A DNA stretch of 64,000 nucleotides. Origin: Peromyscus leucopus. Taxonomy: Eukaryota > Chordata > Mammalia > Rodentia > Cricetidae. The position numbers and the translations under genes are program-made. The DNA lies in the NCBI RefSeq assembly GCF_004664715.2, contig NC_051083.1:117972913-118036912 (forward strand). The letters run 5' to 3'. Position 1 is the stretch's first letter, and each line of letters opens with the position of its first letter. A model generated the notes under the pieces. That model saw only the letters and a program-made list of their open reading frames with translations. It ran no database searches and was not told the origin of the DNA. Positions 44,266-55,796 of the stretch are shown here, in pieces.

Positions 44266-45274
44266 AACAAGTCTCTGCATCATTGTATTAACAGTTGTCT
44301 TTCAATTATAACTACCTGCATTTTTAAACTGTTCTATATTAGCATATAGTATTTTGTTGAAGACATATGCAATTCCTACTTTTAATGACTGGGTAAAAAT
44401 AAATGATGACTGATGAGACACATGCTAAATAGAGTAATTCTTACAGGGGATAGTTAAAAACACAGGGTATACCAAGGAGGCAGAATTACTGGTTTTACTT
44501 TTTATGTGGCTTGCTCAGCTTTATCAAAAACTAAATAAAGGAAGAACTGGTTCAATACCTGTTCATCTCAGGCAGCCATCTTGTTCAGCACAGGAAGGGC
44601 TAGGTGAACGAGTGTGCTCAGTCCTGTGCACTGATGGAGAAATGCCAGGAAATCTAGGCTGGACTAGTCACAGCTGCCTCAATGGAGGGCAATGCTTGTA
44701 TTCATAGAAGATTCTGCATCAATTTCTTATGAATCCTAGGTAGAAGACAAGTCTTCCCTTAAGCCCTGCATTAGTCCTAGGTTCAGGGCTAGTGTGACCC
44801 TTGATGAACTTGGCAGAGAATCTAGGCTTTTTCTGATGGCCCCCTTCCAGAGCCCTGGTTGTAGTGTGGTTTTTTGTCCCTTTTTTCCCCAATATGACCA
44901 GGATTCCTAGTTCTTAGCTTTCATACTGGAAGTTGGTAGGGGTGAAATAATACCAACAAAGAATTAAGTGATACTGTACAGAGAAATGATCACATACCCT
45001 TAGTGGGGACATAAAAGTTAACAAGGGGTAAGCACAGATCACGAGGCTTGCTCCTGTGCCTCAAGTCCTGTGACTTCCTTATGGCTGATGGTGCTTTAAC
45101 AGACGGCAATTATGAAAAGGATGTTGGTACCGGGGCTCTGCCACAAACCTATCTAGCATGGGCTAGACAGCATCATAGCACAAAACCAAAGTCATTGGAA
45201 ATACCCAATGAAAATGTGTTTACCATTTCCTGAGCCTGGCAAGGGTAGAAGGGGCTTTTCCAGTTTCTTTAGAT
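44266..45274. other. Unassigned sequence, no gene seen
   Basis: AT-rich to about 44,500, then average composition. No element or exon is recognised. Confidence 0.45.
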
Positions 45275-45471
45275 CAGCTGTTTTCAACCTGTGGGTTGTG
45301 ACCCCTTTGGGTCAACGCACCCTGTCAAGGGGGGTTGCCTAAGACCATCAGAAAACACAGATATTTGCATTACGATTCATAACACTAGCAAAATTACAGT
45401 TATGAAGTAGCACCAAAATAATTTCAGGGTTGGGGTTCAGCACAACCTGAGGAACTGGTTGAGAACCATTG
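45275..45471. mobile_element. URR1-type hAT-Charlie MITE
   Basis: The left terminus cagctgttttcaacctgtgg and right terminus gaactggttgagaaccattg are inverted-repeat ends. Internal landmarks gttgcctaagaccatcagaa, aacacagatatttgcattac, gattcataacactagcaaaa and ttacagttatgaagtagcac match the rodent URR1 family. Partly matching 7-bp flanks (tttagat, tctagac) fit a decayed hAT target-site duplication. It has no transposase and would have moved in trans. Confidence 0.88.
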
Positions 45472-45629
45472 TCTAGACCGTCAGCAGAGTTCGCACTACG
45501 TGGCGAATTTAAGGATTTCTAGGAAGTTCTGCTCACAAACACGGTGTAAGAGTCTTCTGATTATTAGGGTGGACCTGGCTGCTTTGCTGGGCCTGGTTTT
45601 GCCACTTTCCTATCACTGTATGGCAACCA

Positions 45630-45845
45630 GGGGGCATAGTGGAAAGAGTGGTGAGGACTTGCTTCTGTTCCTTATCGGGATTTACTGTTCTTTGAAGATT
45701 TCCCTTTCTAATCTGTACGGTGAGGGACATAGGGCTACTTCCTCAGATGCATGCTTCAGGTCTAAATGAGATAGGGTGTATGTCAAACCCAGAATGTGAC
45801 ATCTGGTACACTGTCAGTCTCAATACACGGTAAGTATTATGAGTT
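45630..45845 (+). mobile_element. MIR SINE, near full length
   Basis: gggggcatagtggaaagagt (tRNA-like head), ctaatctgtacggtgaggga, cttcctcagatgcatgcttc, aggtctaaatgagatagggt, gacatctggtacactgtcag and tctcaatacacggtaagtat, tatgag span the MIR from head to tail. Confidence 0.78.
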
Positions 45846-46759
45846 TTGAGAGGCCTCATAGTAGAACCTGGAATGGAAAGTTGGATGTGAGCCTATGAAC
45901 TATTAAAAATCAATGTGAGAAGACAGATGGAAGACAAGGGGAGAGGTAGCAGGACAAAAGAGAAACTTCATGTGTTGCCCTGACCACCAGCCCTGACTGC
46001 ACCAAGCAGATTGGGAAGTCCTGGGAGTCCTATTTGAAAATGCGCCCACAGAAAATCGCTCTTGCTCTCTCTTGTTCTAACACTGGAATTTCTGCTAAAC
46101 CTGCTGTTTTCCATCAATTCAGAGAGTTTCCAATCACTTCACCTCATCGACATCTGGGATGAAATTATTGGGGTTGCAAAGTCCAAAAGCTTTGTCAGCC
46201 ATGCTTTGGGGGTGTAGCGTTTAGTTAGTTCATTGAGCAAGTGTGCAACAGGCAATAAAGCAAATATTATCAAGCTTCTTCCCTTTTTCACTTGGTCAAA
46301 TTATATGGTGTGATGTGATGTCCCGATATGAGTCACTGGAACAGCTGCCATACGGTATCCATTGCAGAGGCGCTGGATTCCATACAAGGTGTTCCCAAAG
46401 GTTCCTTCCTACACAGCTAGCCAGCAGTTCTTTGAAAGGTTGCATTGGGTGACAAGGACACTAAATCCTTACATGGCTTAGTGCTCCAAGAACGGACAAC
46501 TGGAAATTACGCCATGGTTTTGCTCTCCTCTATTTCCAGAAAAATAGAAGTTTGAATTACTCACATGGGCCATCCCCACCCTTTCCTTGATGTTTTCTGG
46601 CTTCGAAGGCACTTACATGCTTGCTCCCCTGTGCTTAAAGCCTTACGCCACAACTTCTTTATGAAAACAATATGTCTTTTAAATTAACAGTAAATAAAAA
46701 TGAGACTGTCACTGGAACATCATCCCGGGTAAAGCATCCAGATTTAAAATGAAAATTTA
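45846..46759. other. Unassigned sequence, no gene seen
   Basis: No element or exon is recognised. Frames are under 70 codons. Confidence 0.45.
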
Positions 46760-47510
46760 AAGACCTCCTGACCTCAAACCTAAGCTCCTATATTCCTAGC
46801 TGCTTGGAAACTATCTCTACTTGGATTTTCCACTACAACTTCCAGCTCATTATAGCCCAAAACAAATGTCTCACCACTGCCGCAAACTCCCTTCTATTTT
46901 CGTGGCTTTCCTTTCAGCCGAGGGCACTACCCTATTACCCAGGCCAAGGAAACCTTGGAGTCACCTCAGGCTCCCCCTTGCCTTTCACCTGCCATCTCAT
47001 AGAGAACTGGGTCCTGCTCGTGCTGCCTGTGACCTGCCTTTGAAGTAGCCTTGACCTTGCGTTTGCTTCTTTCCTCTCACTGCCACCATCCCGGTTCAGG
47101 TCCTTGTCACACCATGGCTGGATTCCTAGGAAAACCCACCCAGCTGGTCTGACTCTGTTCCGTCCATAATTTTGGCCACTGTCAGATGAATTTTTCGAGA
47201 ACTCCACTTTCAGTATGTCACATCTTTATTCAAAGTTCTCCAAGCGCTACCTGTTGTTGCTTGAATCAGATCTGAATCAATTTGCCATTCAAGATGCTTC
47301 CAGCATTTTAAAACATCAACCTACTTCTGGAAGCCAGAGTTTGTCTGTGCCATCTCTGTTGTGGCAGCACAGATGAGAAAACACTCTCTTTATTTGTGTT
47401 CATGTCTCCTTCTAGATCCCCTGAGTTAGCAACCCCTCATTCCTTTAGGTTTTCTTTGGGTTAGGGATGTTCCTGAATTATCAAGTCTTCCCTGAAACGA
47501 GTCCTCAGCT
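46760..47510 (+). mobile_element. L2 LINE ORF2 segment (reverse-transcriptase end)
   Basis: Long agreement with sense L2: atctctacttggattttcca, ttacccaggccaaggaaacc, ttggagtcacctcaggctcc, ctcactgccaccatcccggt, gaactccactttcagtatgt, cacatctttattcaaagttc, tccaagcgctacctgttgtt. In one frame (46,804-47,043) the translation keeps ISTW and NLGVT at the spacing of the L2 RT domain's C-terminal part. The frame then shifts; this is a fossil, not a gene. Confidence 0.83.
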
Positions 47511-47879
47511 GTCTGCCATGCAGGGAGGACTTTCTGTGTCTGTTGCCTATAGGATGTGAATTTTATAACAATGGAGTCAAGGGACTTAGATGCTAATTTG
47601 GGCCTGGTCACTGATTCAATACACAACATAGAGAAAGTCTTTCTCCCCTTCCCTGGTTTTTGGTGCCCTCTGAGTCCAATGAGTTAAACTATAACACTAT
47701 TTCTTCATTTGCCATACAGAAGTCTGACTCTACATTTACCTATTGAAAGGTTTGCCATGCTGCCTATTTAAATACACATACACAAATTACACAAATATAC
47801 TTAAATGTATCTATTTAAACAGATCTATATCCAATTTAAATATGCACTGAATTGTACTTAAAACATATTTTGGTTTATT

Positions 47880-48215
47880 GAAATATACACATTGTGTTCA
47901 TGTGTGTGTTCATGGGTGGGTGGGAGCACACGTGTATGGATGGATGCATGTGTGTGCAAGCATTGTAGGCCAGAGGTCAACCTCGGGTGTTATTCTTCAG
48001 GCACCATCCCCCTAGCATTTTGAGACAGCCTGGGACAGCTGCAGCAGGGTAAACTGGCTGACCAGAGAGCCTCAGGGATCTGCCTGTCTCCGCACCCTCA
48101 GTGGAATTATAAGCTCATAGCCACCGTGCCTAGCCTTAGCCTTTTTGTTTTAAGCATGGGTTATGGGGATGGCAGACACTTTACTGACGGAGCTATCATC
48201 CCCCAAGCCCTAAGT
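47880..48215 (-). mobile_element. B3 SINE, antisense
   Basis: A TG-rich tail complement (tgtgttcatgtgtgtgttca), taggccagaggtcaacctcg, ggtgttattcttcaggcacc, attttgagacagcctgggac, agagagcctcagggatctgc, ctgtctccgcaccctcagtg, then cagacactttactgacggag, ctatcatcccccaagccc. Confidence 0.86.
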
Positions 48216-48224
48216 ATACTTTCA

Positions 48225-48600
48225 TTCCAGCAAAATACACATAACAAATCCCTACCAACTTAAACCATTGTAAGTGTCTAGCCCAACTGTATTAAGTTCT
48301 CTCATGTCGTGTGGCCATTGTCATCTAACTCCAGAACTCGTATCTCCCCAGACTAAAATTCTCTATCCATGAAAAGACAAGTCATCATTTCTCCCTTCTT
48401 CCCCACCCAGGCAACCACTGTCCTACAGCTGTGAACTAATTTTGCTACTTCAGATGAAGTGGGCCTTCACTATCTGTCCTCTCGTGGCTAGCTTATTTCA
48501 CACAGCAACATATTCTCAAGGCTCAGCCACCTTGCAGCAGCATCTCTGTTCTCATGGTTCTATGGAGTATTTAGTCTTTTCGATATACACAGAATAAACA
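48225..48600 (-). mobile_element. L1M LINE 3' end, antisense
   Basis: agcaaaatacacataacaaa, tccctaccaacttaaaccat, tgtaagtgtctagcccaact, ggccattgtcatctaactcc, caggcaaccactgtcctaca, gtggctagcttatttcacac, gttctatggagtatttagtc. This is the antisense 3'UTR and ORF2 end of an old L1M family. Confidence 0.85.
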
Positions 48601-48869
48601 CATAAAGTCAAATAGACGTGCCTTCAGCTCCGCCAGTACTGTGTTTCACACTTGTCTGGAAACAATGATTCAGTTCTGTCTAGGAAAAGCTATGGCTCTC
48701 TGGAGCACTGGTTTTCCAACATGGTTGAGTATCAGAATTCCTCAGGTGGCTTTGAGAACATACCCGGGCACTATTCCAGGTCTGCTAACACAGAGTCCTC
48801 GACATAGCCTGGACATCATCGGGCTCCTAAACTGCTGATCATCAACCAGGTTTGGGGATCACTGCTCTA

Positions 48870-48985
48870 TGGGTGCCTTGAAGACAGAGCTCCAAGGTCT
48901 GTGCTATTTTTCTATTTCCAGTAGTACAGTGCCCAGTGCAGAGACTGACTCAGAAACAACATATTGACAAATAATTGAGAGTGTC
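48870..48985 (+). mobile_element. L2 LINE 3' end
   Basis: tgccttgaagacagagctcc, ctatttttctatttccagta, gtacagtgcccagtgcagag, then a decayed terminus acaaataattgag. Confidence 0.62.
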
Positions 48986-49154
48986 CAGACATAAAGGAAA
49001 AATTAGGCTTTAAATAAGTTTCTTATTTGGGGCTGATTTTTGTTTGTTTGCTTCAAAATTTCCACTGTAAAAATAGGGGCATACCCTACTTTATGTGGCT
49101 TGCTGTGGCTTCAATCAGACATGTGGGGAAGTAATGGCTGTGCCTGTGAAACTG

Positions 49155-49475
49155 TGTTGGACACTTCCTCTGAGCCCAAGCACCAGGCTAAGTGCTGTGG
49201 GAGACAGACAGGAAGATTCAAACATAACTCCTGCTCTCCCAGAGCTCAGGATCTGCCTGGGGAAGGCAAATTAATCCAGATGGAACAAGTGAGGAGTCAT
49301 GGTTTCTGAGCAAGGCAGGCATTCAGTCCAGGTGCACTCTGAGCAGGCTGCATGGTTAAGACTTGAGTTAAGCCCCTGAAGGAAAAATAGGATCTGAAGA
49401 GAGAAAAGCAGAGAAGCCAGAACATTCCAAGGGAAAAGAACAGCATCAGACGTGGCTGAGGCAGTTACCCATGTG
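49155..49475 (-). mobile_element. L2 LINE 3' region, antisense
   Basis: gcaccaggctaagtgctgtg, ggagacagacaggaagattc, ctgctctcccagagctcagg, gacttgagttaagcccctga, aggaaaaatagg, gccagaacattccaaggga and aagaacagcatc occur in the antisense L2 order seen at 4,645-4,965. Confidence 0.72.
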
Positions 49476-50844
49476 GTGTATTTCAGCTGGCCCACTGAGA
49501 TTTGGCTCATCAGCTGCAAAAGAACTCTGGAAAATTGGCCTGTGTAGAATTCTGCTCTTTAGCATGGCCTGTGTGGAAAGGCAAACACACCTGCACTAGT
49601 TTGTGTATGACTTCACTTGCACCTTGGGGTGCTTTAGTTAAATCAGAGTACTTTCTCTGAAACAGCTACGTGGGATAGGCTGTGGAATGGGACTCTGGGT
49701 AGTAGAGGCCCCAAAAGCAATGATTCTGGAGCTCTGGAAACAGTTTCTCCTGGGAATCTAGACAGCAGCCCGAAGTCCTGGAGAGGGTAGCAGGTAGTAG
49801 GATGTTCAATTGTCAGTAGGGACATCATTTTGAATATAGGGAAGGGGACAAGTTCTTACCAGAGTCTGTTTCAACTGGTGTCTTCTGTTGATGGGCTTGG
49901 TAGCTTTGCAAATCACAGTTAACATGCACATCTACATGAGAAGAACGCCAAGCTCCCCCATTGGACAAAGGAAGATTTGTCACAGCTGGGTTATTCCATT
50001 TGCTGAGTACTTGGTGAACAGACCATGACAAGCATGGAGATGTGCTTCCTCAGAATCGAAGTGTAACAGGTTTTCCGTGTTCATATTCCTAGGTTTTTCC
50101 TCAGTCACCTCAAAGTTTGATTCCTAGGCTTAATCTCAGGTTGGGGGGGGGCGTTCCTTCCCAAAGACTATTACTTTCCCCTAGAGAATGCTGCATTTAA
50201 TAGATTGCTCTAGGAATTGTTGGGAGTGCAGAGAAAGCTGGTCTGCCCTCAGGGCTGCACTTGGGGCATCTCTTCTTGGCCTGCCTTTCATTCCCTGCAG
50301 CCATTGCACCAGTCAGCTCAGCCAGCCAGCCTTTGTTTGCCTTGGCATGTCCTCTGCTAACTTGGGCAAAGATGTTTAGGAAAATGTTCAAAGAGTTTGG
50401 CTCTGGCTCTTCAAGAATGAGCTATGACATGAAAGCTTGTCCACTTTTCTTTTGTTCTACTATTTTCCTCAGTTCTTGCCTAGTATAAGAGACACTTAGT
50501 TTTATGCTCCAGTTAGGTACATTTATAATCATCCCCTGAGGTAATTCACAAATACTTCCCTTGGAGTTCATGCTGTGCTAAGTCTGAGTAGTCAGAGAAA
50601 GTGAAAGGCAGAGACCCGTGTTCAGAGTAAACATATAGTTCTCAGGATGGAGGAGAAAGGGGTTAAAGCACAAGTAAAATGATTGTAGCATCAGGTGGGG
50701 GCTGACGATCAGTGACAAGTGTGTGGACAAACAAGAGGGAGATTCAGGAGGAGAAGTGATCCAGTGAGGTAGTGCCTTCATGGGAAGCTGCGCTGTGACA
50801 ACGAGGCTGAATTAAGTTGGATCATTCCGTCCCTATTTTTCAGC
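49476..50844. other. Unassigned sequence, no gene seen
   Basis: No element or exon is recognised. A G9 run lies near 50,145. Frames up to 75 codons overlap on both strands. Confidence 0.45.
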
Positions 50845-51148
50845 ATTGACATGTTTGTGTGTGCGCCTGTGGGTGCACACGTGTGCCATGGTATGCCTGT
50901 GAAAGTCAGGGGACAGCCTCACCTTCTGTCTTGTTTGACATAGGGATTTGTTGTAGTTGTTTACCGTTGCATGTGTCAGGCTCACTGGCCCCTGAGCTTC
51001 TGGGTATTGTTCTGTCGCTGCCTCTAGGCTCACCACAAGAGCACTGGGATTAGGCACGGGCTTTATGTGGGTTCTTGGGTGGTCTCAACTCACATCCTTG
51101 TGCTTATGTGTCAAGTACTATACCCATGAGCCATCTTCCTCGCCCCAT
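50845..51148 (-). mobile_element. B3-family SINE, antisense
   Basis: tgtttgtgtgtgcgcctgtg, ggtgcacacgtgtgccatgg, tatgcctgtgaaagtcaggg, ttgtttgacatagggatttg, tgtcaggctcactggcccct, gagcactgggattaggcacg, ggctttatgtgggttcttgg, tcctcgcccc. The order is B3, with the variant middle found in some rodent B3 copies. Confidence 0.78.
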
Positions 51149-51179
51149 CTAGAGCTCTTGAATGGGAAATCTCCAACAA

Positions 51180-51545
51180 TTCTTCTCTGCCTTGCAGTAT
51201 CACAGCCTGGCACTTGAGGTTGGCCCCACCTTTCCATTCCAAGAACCGACCTTAATGCTCCCCTCCACACAGGATCCTCCACCATGCTCCATCTGTGTTT
51301 GGTCTCTGGAACATCCTACTCATCTCCCTACGCTTGGCTATCAACATGCTTGTGCTCACTTCTTCCCTCCAGTTCACTGTGACATACTTACTAGCAAGTT
51401 CAGAAGTCACCTCATGAAAGCACTTCTGTCAACCCAGTTAAGTACATCTCTACCTTTGAATTCCTGCCACTCATTGTCCTCTGTTTCATTTGATGCACCA
51501 TATGTAAACCACTTGCTATAGAGATGAGTAACTACTTAGGGCTTC
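51180..51545 (+). mobile_element. L2 LINE 3' coding region, sense
   Basis: tttccattccaagaaccgac, tttggtctctggaacatcct, a degenerate stretch, then agttcagaagtcacctcatg, aaagcacttctgtcaaccca and cactcattgtcctctgtttc. The 119-codon frame across it contains SKFRSHLMKALLS, which parallels the L2 motif before LREAFPD. Diverged. Confidence 0.6.
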
Positions 51546-51564
51546 ACGTCCCTGAGCATTAAGG

Positions 51565-51725
51565 CTAAGTGTTTTCAAGCGTCTTTATATTTAATCCATA
51601 GGACCATCATCTCAGCAATTTTTATCATCATTTCACTGATAAAAGAGCAGAGGTTCAGAAGGATTCACTTAGCCCAAGTCATAGAATCAGTAAATGGCAG
51701 AGCTCACCTTCATGTGACCTCTCCT
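51565..51725 (-). mobile_element. MIR SINE, antisense
   Basis: cgtctttatatttaatccat, aggaccatcatctcagcaat, tttcactgataaaagagcag, aggttcagaaggattcactt, agcccaagtcatagaatcag, taaatggcagagctcacc. This closely follows the antisense MIR core. Confidence 0.85.
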
Positions 51726-51984
51726 AACTTTCACATGCATGTTAAGACCCATCCAAAGCATACACAAAACATACATTCTTCTATAAATTGGCCAATACAC
51801 ACAAAAAAGAGAGAGGAGACCAACTGGAACTCACATGGGCAATTGTATCTACTGTTCCACACATCACACGTTCCTCTGGAATTAGCTTGAGTTGGAAGGT
51901 GTGAATTTGCAGTTTATTTACATGGCCCCCATTCCTGTGGGCTTTCTACAGCATGATTTTCTTACTTCAGAACAGCTTTCTCTT

Positions 51985-52097
51985 GTTTCTTTTGGTACTT
52001 AGCTATGTAGGCCAGGCTAGTCTTGAGCTCTTGATTCTCTCGCCTCAGGCTCAGGAGTGCTGAAATCACAAGCATATTCCACCACATCCAACTTCCA
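51985..52097 (-). mobile_element. Old B1 / proto-B1 SINE, antisense
   Basis: tgtttcttttggtacttagc, tatgtaggccaggctagtct, tgagctcttgattctctcgc, ctcaggctcaggagtgctga and aatcacaagcatattccacc. The wording is the older 'cttgagctc' type. Confidence 0.78.
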
Positions 52098-52202
52098 ATG
52101 TAGATCATAAATGCAGGGAATGGTGATGTGGCATCATGTTGGAGGAAATATACCCAGGTTTGATTTACTGAAAAATGCTGTATATTGGTCTCTATTGTAG
52201 CA

Positions 52203-52331
52203 CCTTTTTTTTTTTTTTTTTTTTTTTTTTTTGGTGCTGGGGATTTTTTTCCTTTGGTGCTAGGAATCAAATCCACAGCTTCATGCTTGCTAGATGAGTT
52301 CTCAATCATCTGAGTTACATTCTCGTCACCC
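52203..52331 (-). mobile_element. ID-type SINE, antisense, with T30 tail
   Basis: About 30 T (the complement of the A tail) are followed by ggtgctggggatttttttcc, ttggtgctaggaatcaaatc, cacagcttcatgcttgctag, atgagttctcaatcatctga and gttacat. The ggtgctggggat block is partly duplicated. A 123-codon minus-strand frame spanning this and the B1 above is an artefact. Confidence 0.72.
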
Positions 52332-54208
52332 AAAGGAATTGTTGAGGGTGTATTTTGTCTACAAATGATTTGTTTTTCTTAGCAAGAACCTAACCATTCC
52401 TAAGAGAGGACCTTGCGATTCTTGTTTTGTTTCTTTCACTGGCATGAAAGTTGTGTGAACAGAGCCAACATTTTACACTTGGTGTCTCCTCCACAGTGCC
52501 TCACACTTCTTTAAGTCAGTCAAAGAAAGTGGCTTAAAAAACAATAGATTCATAACATGCCCATATCAAAGATTACTAGACACGTTCATTTCTTCAGCAA
52601 CCTCAAAGTTCCTGAGATACTGCCAAGCTCTCCAGAAGATGGAAAGGAAGACACAGGCTATCATGTGTATCCCATGACTTGTTGGCATCCTCTGTGCTAT
52701 TTCTAGAAATGGAATCTGTCTGTTGCCATCCCAAGCTTGGTCACTTGAGTACCTGGCAGTTGTCTACTGATGCCTGTTCAGCTGTCCACTTCTTACCCCT
52801 GCTTCTGTCTGCTCAGTTTCCTTGAGCAGGCCCAACTATTTTGAGTCTAAGTTACAGCTGTCAGCATTTCAGGCGTAGCACACATGTTTCTAGAATTAGG
52901 TGGAAATATTTGAAACCTGAAAAAGTAGCTATAATGTTCTAAGTATGAAAGAAATATTTAGGCAAGTATTAACTGGCAACACACAGTCTAAAAAGAATTG
53001 AGTCCCTGGTAATACAAGGAGAGGACAGCAGAGCCTAGTCATCTTGGGTTACTTGCATTTTAATAGTAGGGGTTAAATTACCAAGCTACTTTAGTTATTA
53101 ATAAAAATGGTTACTAATACTAGTTTTTATTAGCATATCACTGTTTGCTATAAACAGTGATATGGCAGAATTGACTAAATACATTAATTTTAATTCTAAA
53201 AGAAACGAATCTTTGATGTAAAAAGTCACCTCAGTTATGTGTGTCTGAGGGATGCTTTGGAAGTCAAACTACATCTCTTGACCACCTTCCTTTCAAGGTT
53301 CGTAACTTCTGCTCTCCACTTGTGTCGGTTCAATACTGACCGAGAGTACTTCTACTGGAGCTCTGGAGCTCCAGCTTAGCTGTCGTTAGGTCTCTTGGAG
53401 CCAGGCTGAGAAAAAGCGGAGAATTCGTTTTAAGGACCATCAAGACACCAATGCAAGGGAAGGCATAGAAACTTCTTCAGCTTTCAGGATCAAGTTGAAG
53501 CTAGTGATTTAATAGAGATCAAGTCACCCATTTTTACATTTGAACTTCTTTTGGATTCCTTTGTTTGGGTGTGTTGGGGGACATCAAGTCTCTCTTGAGT
53601 AGAGTTGCTTTTGTGATATGTGATGGAACAGAGGAAACAAAACTAAAATTAGCAAAGCCCCTGTCATCCAGACCCTCTGGACAAAAGCTGGTGTGGAACT
53701 AAAGGTGCTGGAAACAGAAGTCACTGTGGCACCAATGAGGTGTAGGTCATGATCTGAGTCCTTCAAAGGGCCGATTATCTTCATTTCTCTCCAGATGACT
53801 CTGGCATTGACAGTCCTGGGGTGACGACGCTTTGAGAAGCATTACAGAAGAGACTAAACCCCATTCCTATGGTCTAAAGAAAACTAAAACCTTAGCAGCC
53901 ATCACTGTTAGCCTCTTTTGAAATTTTGCTTTTCATGGAAACATGTGCCTCTGTGATCATTCTGCTCTTATTTCCTTCCAGTCAATAAATTATTGATAAA
54001 GAGATTACTGAATTAGATCATATGTTGGAGAAGTTCAAGCTTAAATCTCCAGCCCTAGCACTGCTCTGCAGCCTAATCTTGACTTAATCAGTCAGTTATT
54101 TTACCCCTTTGTAAACGGAAAATCCATCTAAGAAACATCTGGTGAATTTTGGATGAAAAGCACTGAGAAAAACGTTTGCATCAGAAGATTAACCCACACC
54201 CCTCTATC
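52332..54208. other. Mostly unassigned, one hairpin
   Basis: No repeat or exon is recognised with confidence, apart from the hairpin at 53,134-53,164 and a weak MIR-like stretch near 54,020-54,140 (cctaatcttgacttaatcag). At about 53,100 the sequence is AT-rich. Confidence 0.45.
53134..53164. other. Perfect 13-bp inverted repeat, 5-base loop
   Basis: The left arm catatcactgttt and right arm aaacagtgatatg are exact complements around gctat. A second, weaker pair (aataaaaa near 53,099 and tttttatt near 53,124) lies immediately upstream. The stem is short for a microRNA precursor and AT-rich. No terminator role is expected for Pol II; function is unknown. Confidence 0.9.
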
Positions 54209-54386
54209 TATGGTTGCCAGATTTAGAGAAAAGAAGAGAAGGCCTCCAGTTAAATTTGAATTTCAGATAAACAATGGCTGATTTTTTGCTATAAGTACAT
54301 GCATGGGGTATACATGCACTAAGTATTTTATTGGTTGTCTGTAATTCAGATTTAATTGGCTGCCCCATATTTTATCTGGCAATCCT
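54209..54386. mobile_element. Palindromic MITE-like DNA element (MER53-like)
   Basis: Ends are inverted: ggttgccagatttagag on the left and tattttatctggcaatcc on the right. Internal arms also pair: ccagttaaatttgaatttca with tgtaattcagatttaattgg. Together these make a near-palindrome of about 175 bp. The pattern fits a small nonautonomous DNA transposon widespread in placentals. The family name is from memory. Confidence 0.7.
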
Positions 54387-55204
54387 GTCTCTACTGCCAC
54401 TTTTTTTTTTCCTGGAGCCTGTACTTTCTAAGACTTGGGCAAGAAGAGAGACTTTTGTAACTCAAGGCCAAGGAGGAAATGAGCACTCATTTAGCATAAT
54501 ACAGGAAAGGAGAAATGCTAGAAAGAGATTAACTGTCCACATTGGGAAAATCCAGGTACATTCCAGTGATGGGGAGTATGGAGAGTGATTGGGCAAACAC
54601 ATCCATGGTGTCCCAGAGAAAGTGCAGTAAGTCAACTGTCATATTTAAGATCAATTTGTTGTATTATCCGTAGCATGAACAAAGAAATACACTCACCTAA
54701 GCTTCTGTATGGTCATTGGGTACACGCAAAAATTCAGAGTAATTACTCAAATAACAGAGTTGAGTTCAATTTCCAAAATTTAGAAGGAGGCAGAGGAGAA
54801 AAAAAATGATCAATCCAATAAAGGCAAGAGAAGAATAATAGAGAAACTATATAAAGTAGTGATAGAAAATAAAGCAAAATGGAAAAAAATCACAAAGTGA
54901 CAGACACATCAAAGTCTGCTGAATAGTGTTTTTAAGAAACATCCTGTCCAGACAAGGCCACCTTACTCTTCAATACTCCACACAAAGTAGAAAAGTAAAA
55001 GGACAGGAAAGTATAAACCAGACAAATACTAACCCAAAGAAAGTGTGTAAAACTATATTCACAGCAGATTTTAAAACATCTTGGCAAAATATCATTGAGA
55101 TTAAACAGATCATTACCCATTAAAGAGAAAATTTCAACAAAATGACGTAATGATCCAAATGTTACATACCTGGCAATGGAAACATTGTAGCTATAAAGAT
55201 CTTA

Positions 55205-55356
55205 ATTTTTTTTTTTGAGAAAGGGTTTCTCTGTATAGTTTTGGTGCCTGTCCTGGATCTCTCTCTGTAGACCAGGCTGGCCTCAAACTCACAGAGATCT
55301 ACCTGCCTCTGCCTCCCGAGTGCTGGGATTAAAGGCATGAACCACCACCGCCCAGC
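55205..55356 (-). mobile_element. B1 SINE, antisense, inside L1M
   Basis: T11 then gagaaagggtttctctgtat, agttttggtgcctgtcctgg, gtagaccaggctggcctcaa, tgctgggattaaaggcatga and accaccaccgcccagc. An exact 9-bp target-site duplication (aagatctta) lies at 55,196-55,204 and 55,357-55,365. The 'ttttggtgcctgtcctgg' half is the cricetid form. Confidence 0.97.
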
Positions 55357-55796
55357 AAGATCTTATAATATTATGAATAAGTCTATGCCAATAAAATTGA
55401 AATGGATAAAACTATCACTGTTTAATCTAGAGAAAAACAGAAGAAAATATCTCACATTCATAAGGCTACTGCAATTTGATCCCCAAACTAGACAAGAACA
55501 GTCCAAGGAACAAAAACATTGCTCAAATCCTCCCATGAACAGAGAAAAATTTTTGAAAAATAATCTGATGATTTGAGACCTACTTATGTATGTGACCATC
55601 CAAGATGTACTCTGAGAATGCACAGATGGTTCTATGTTAGAAAATCTCATGATAAGACTCACCATAGAGCAGGTTAAAGGGAAGATATATTAAAAATGAT
55701 GCAACCTACATGTGTAACAAGAAGATCTCAGAAAACTGGCATTAGAAAACTCCTTAGTTTGATTTTTTAAAAAGTATCCACAAGAATTGTATAACA

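Noticed and set aside
51962..52333. 123-codon minus-strand frame with a polylysine run
   Set aside because: It spans an antisense B1, the poly(T) and an ID-type SINE; it is a read-through of repeats.
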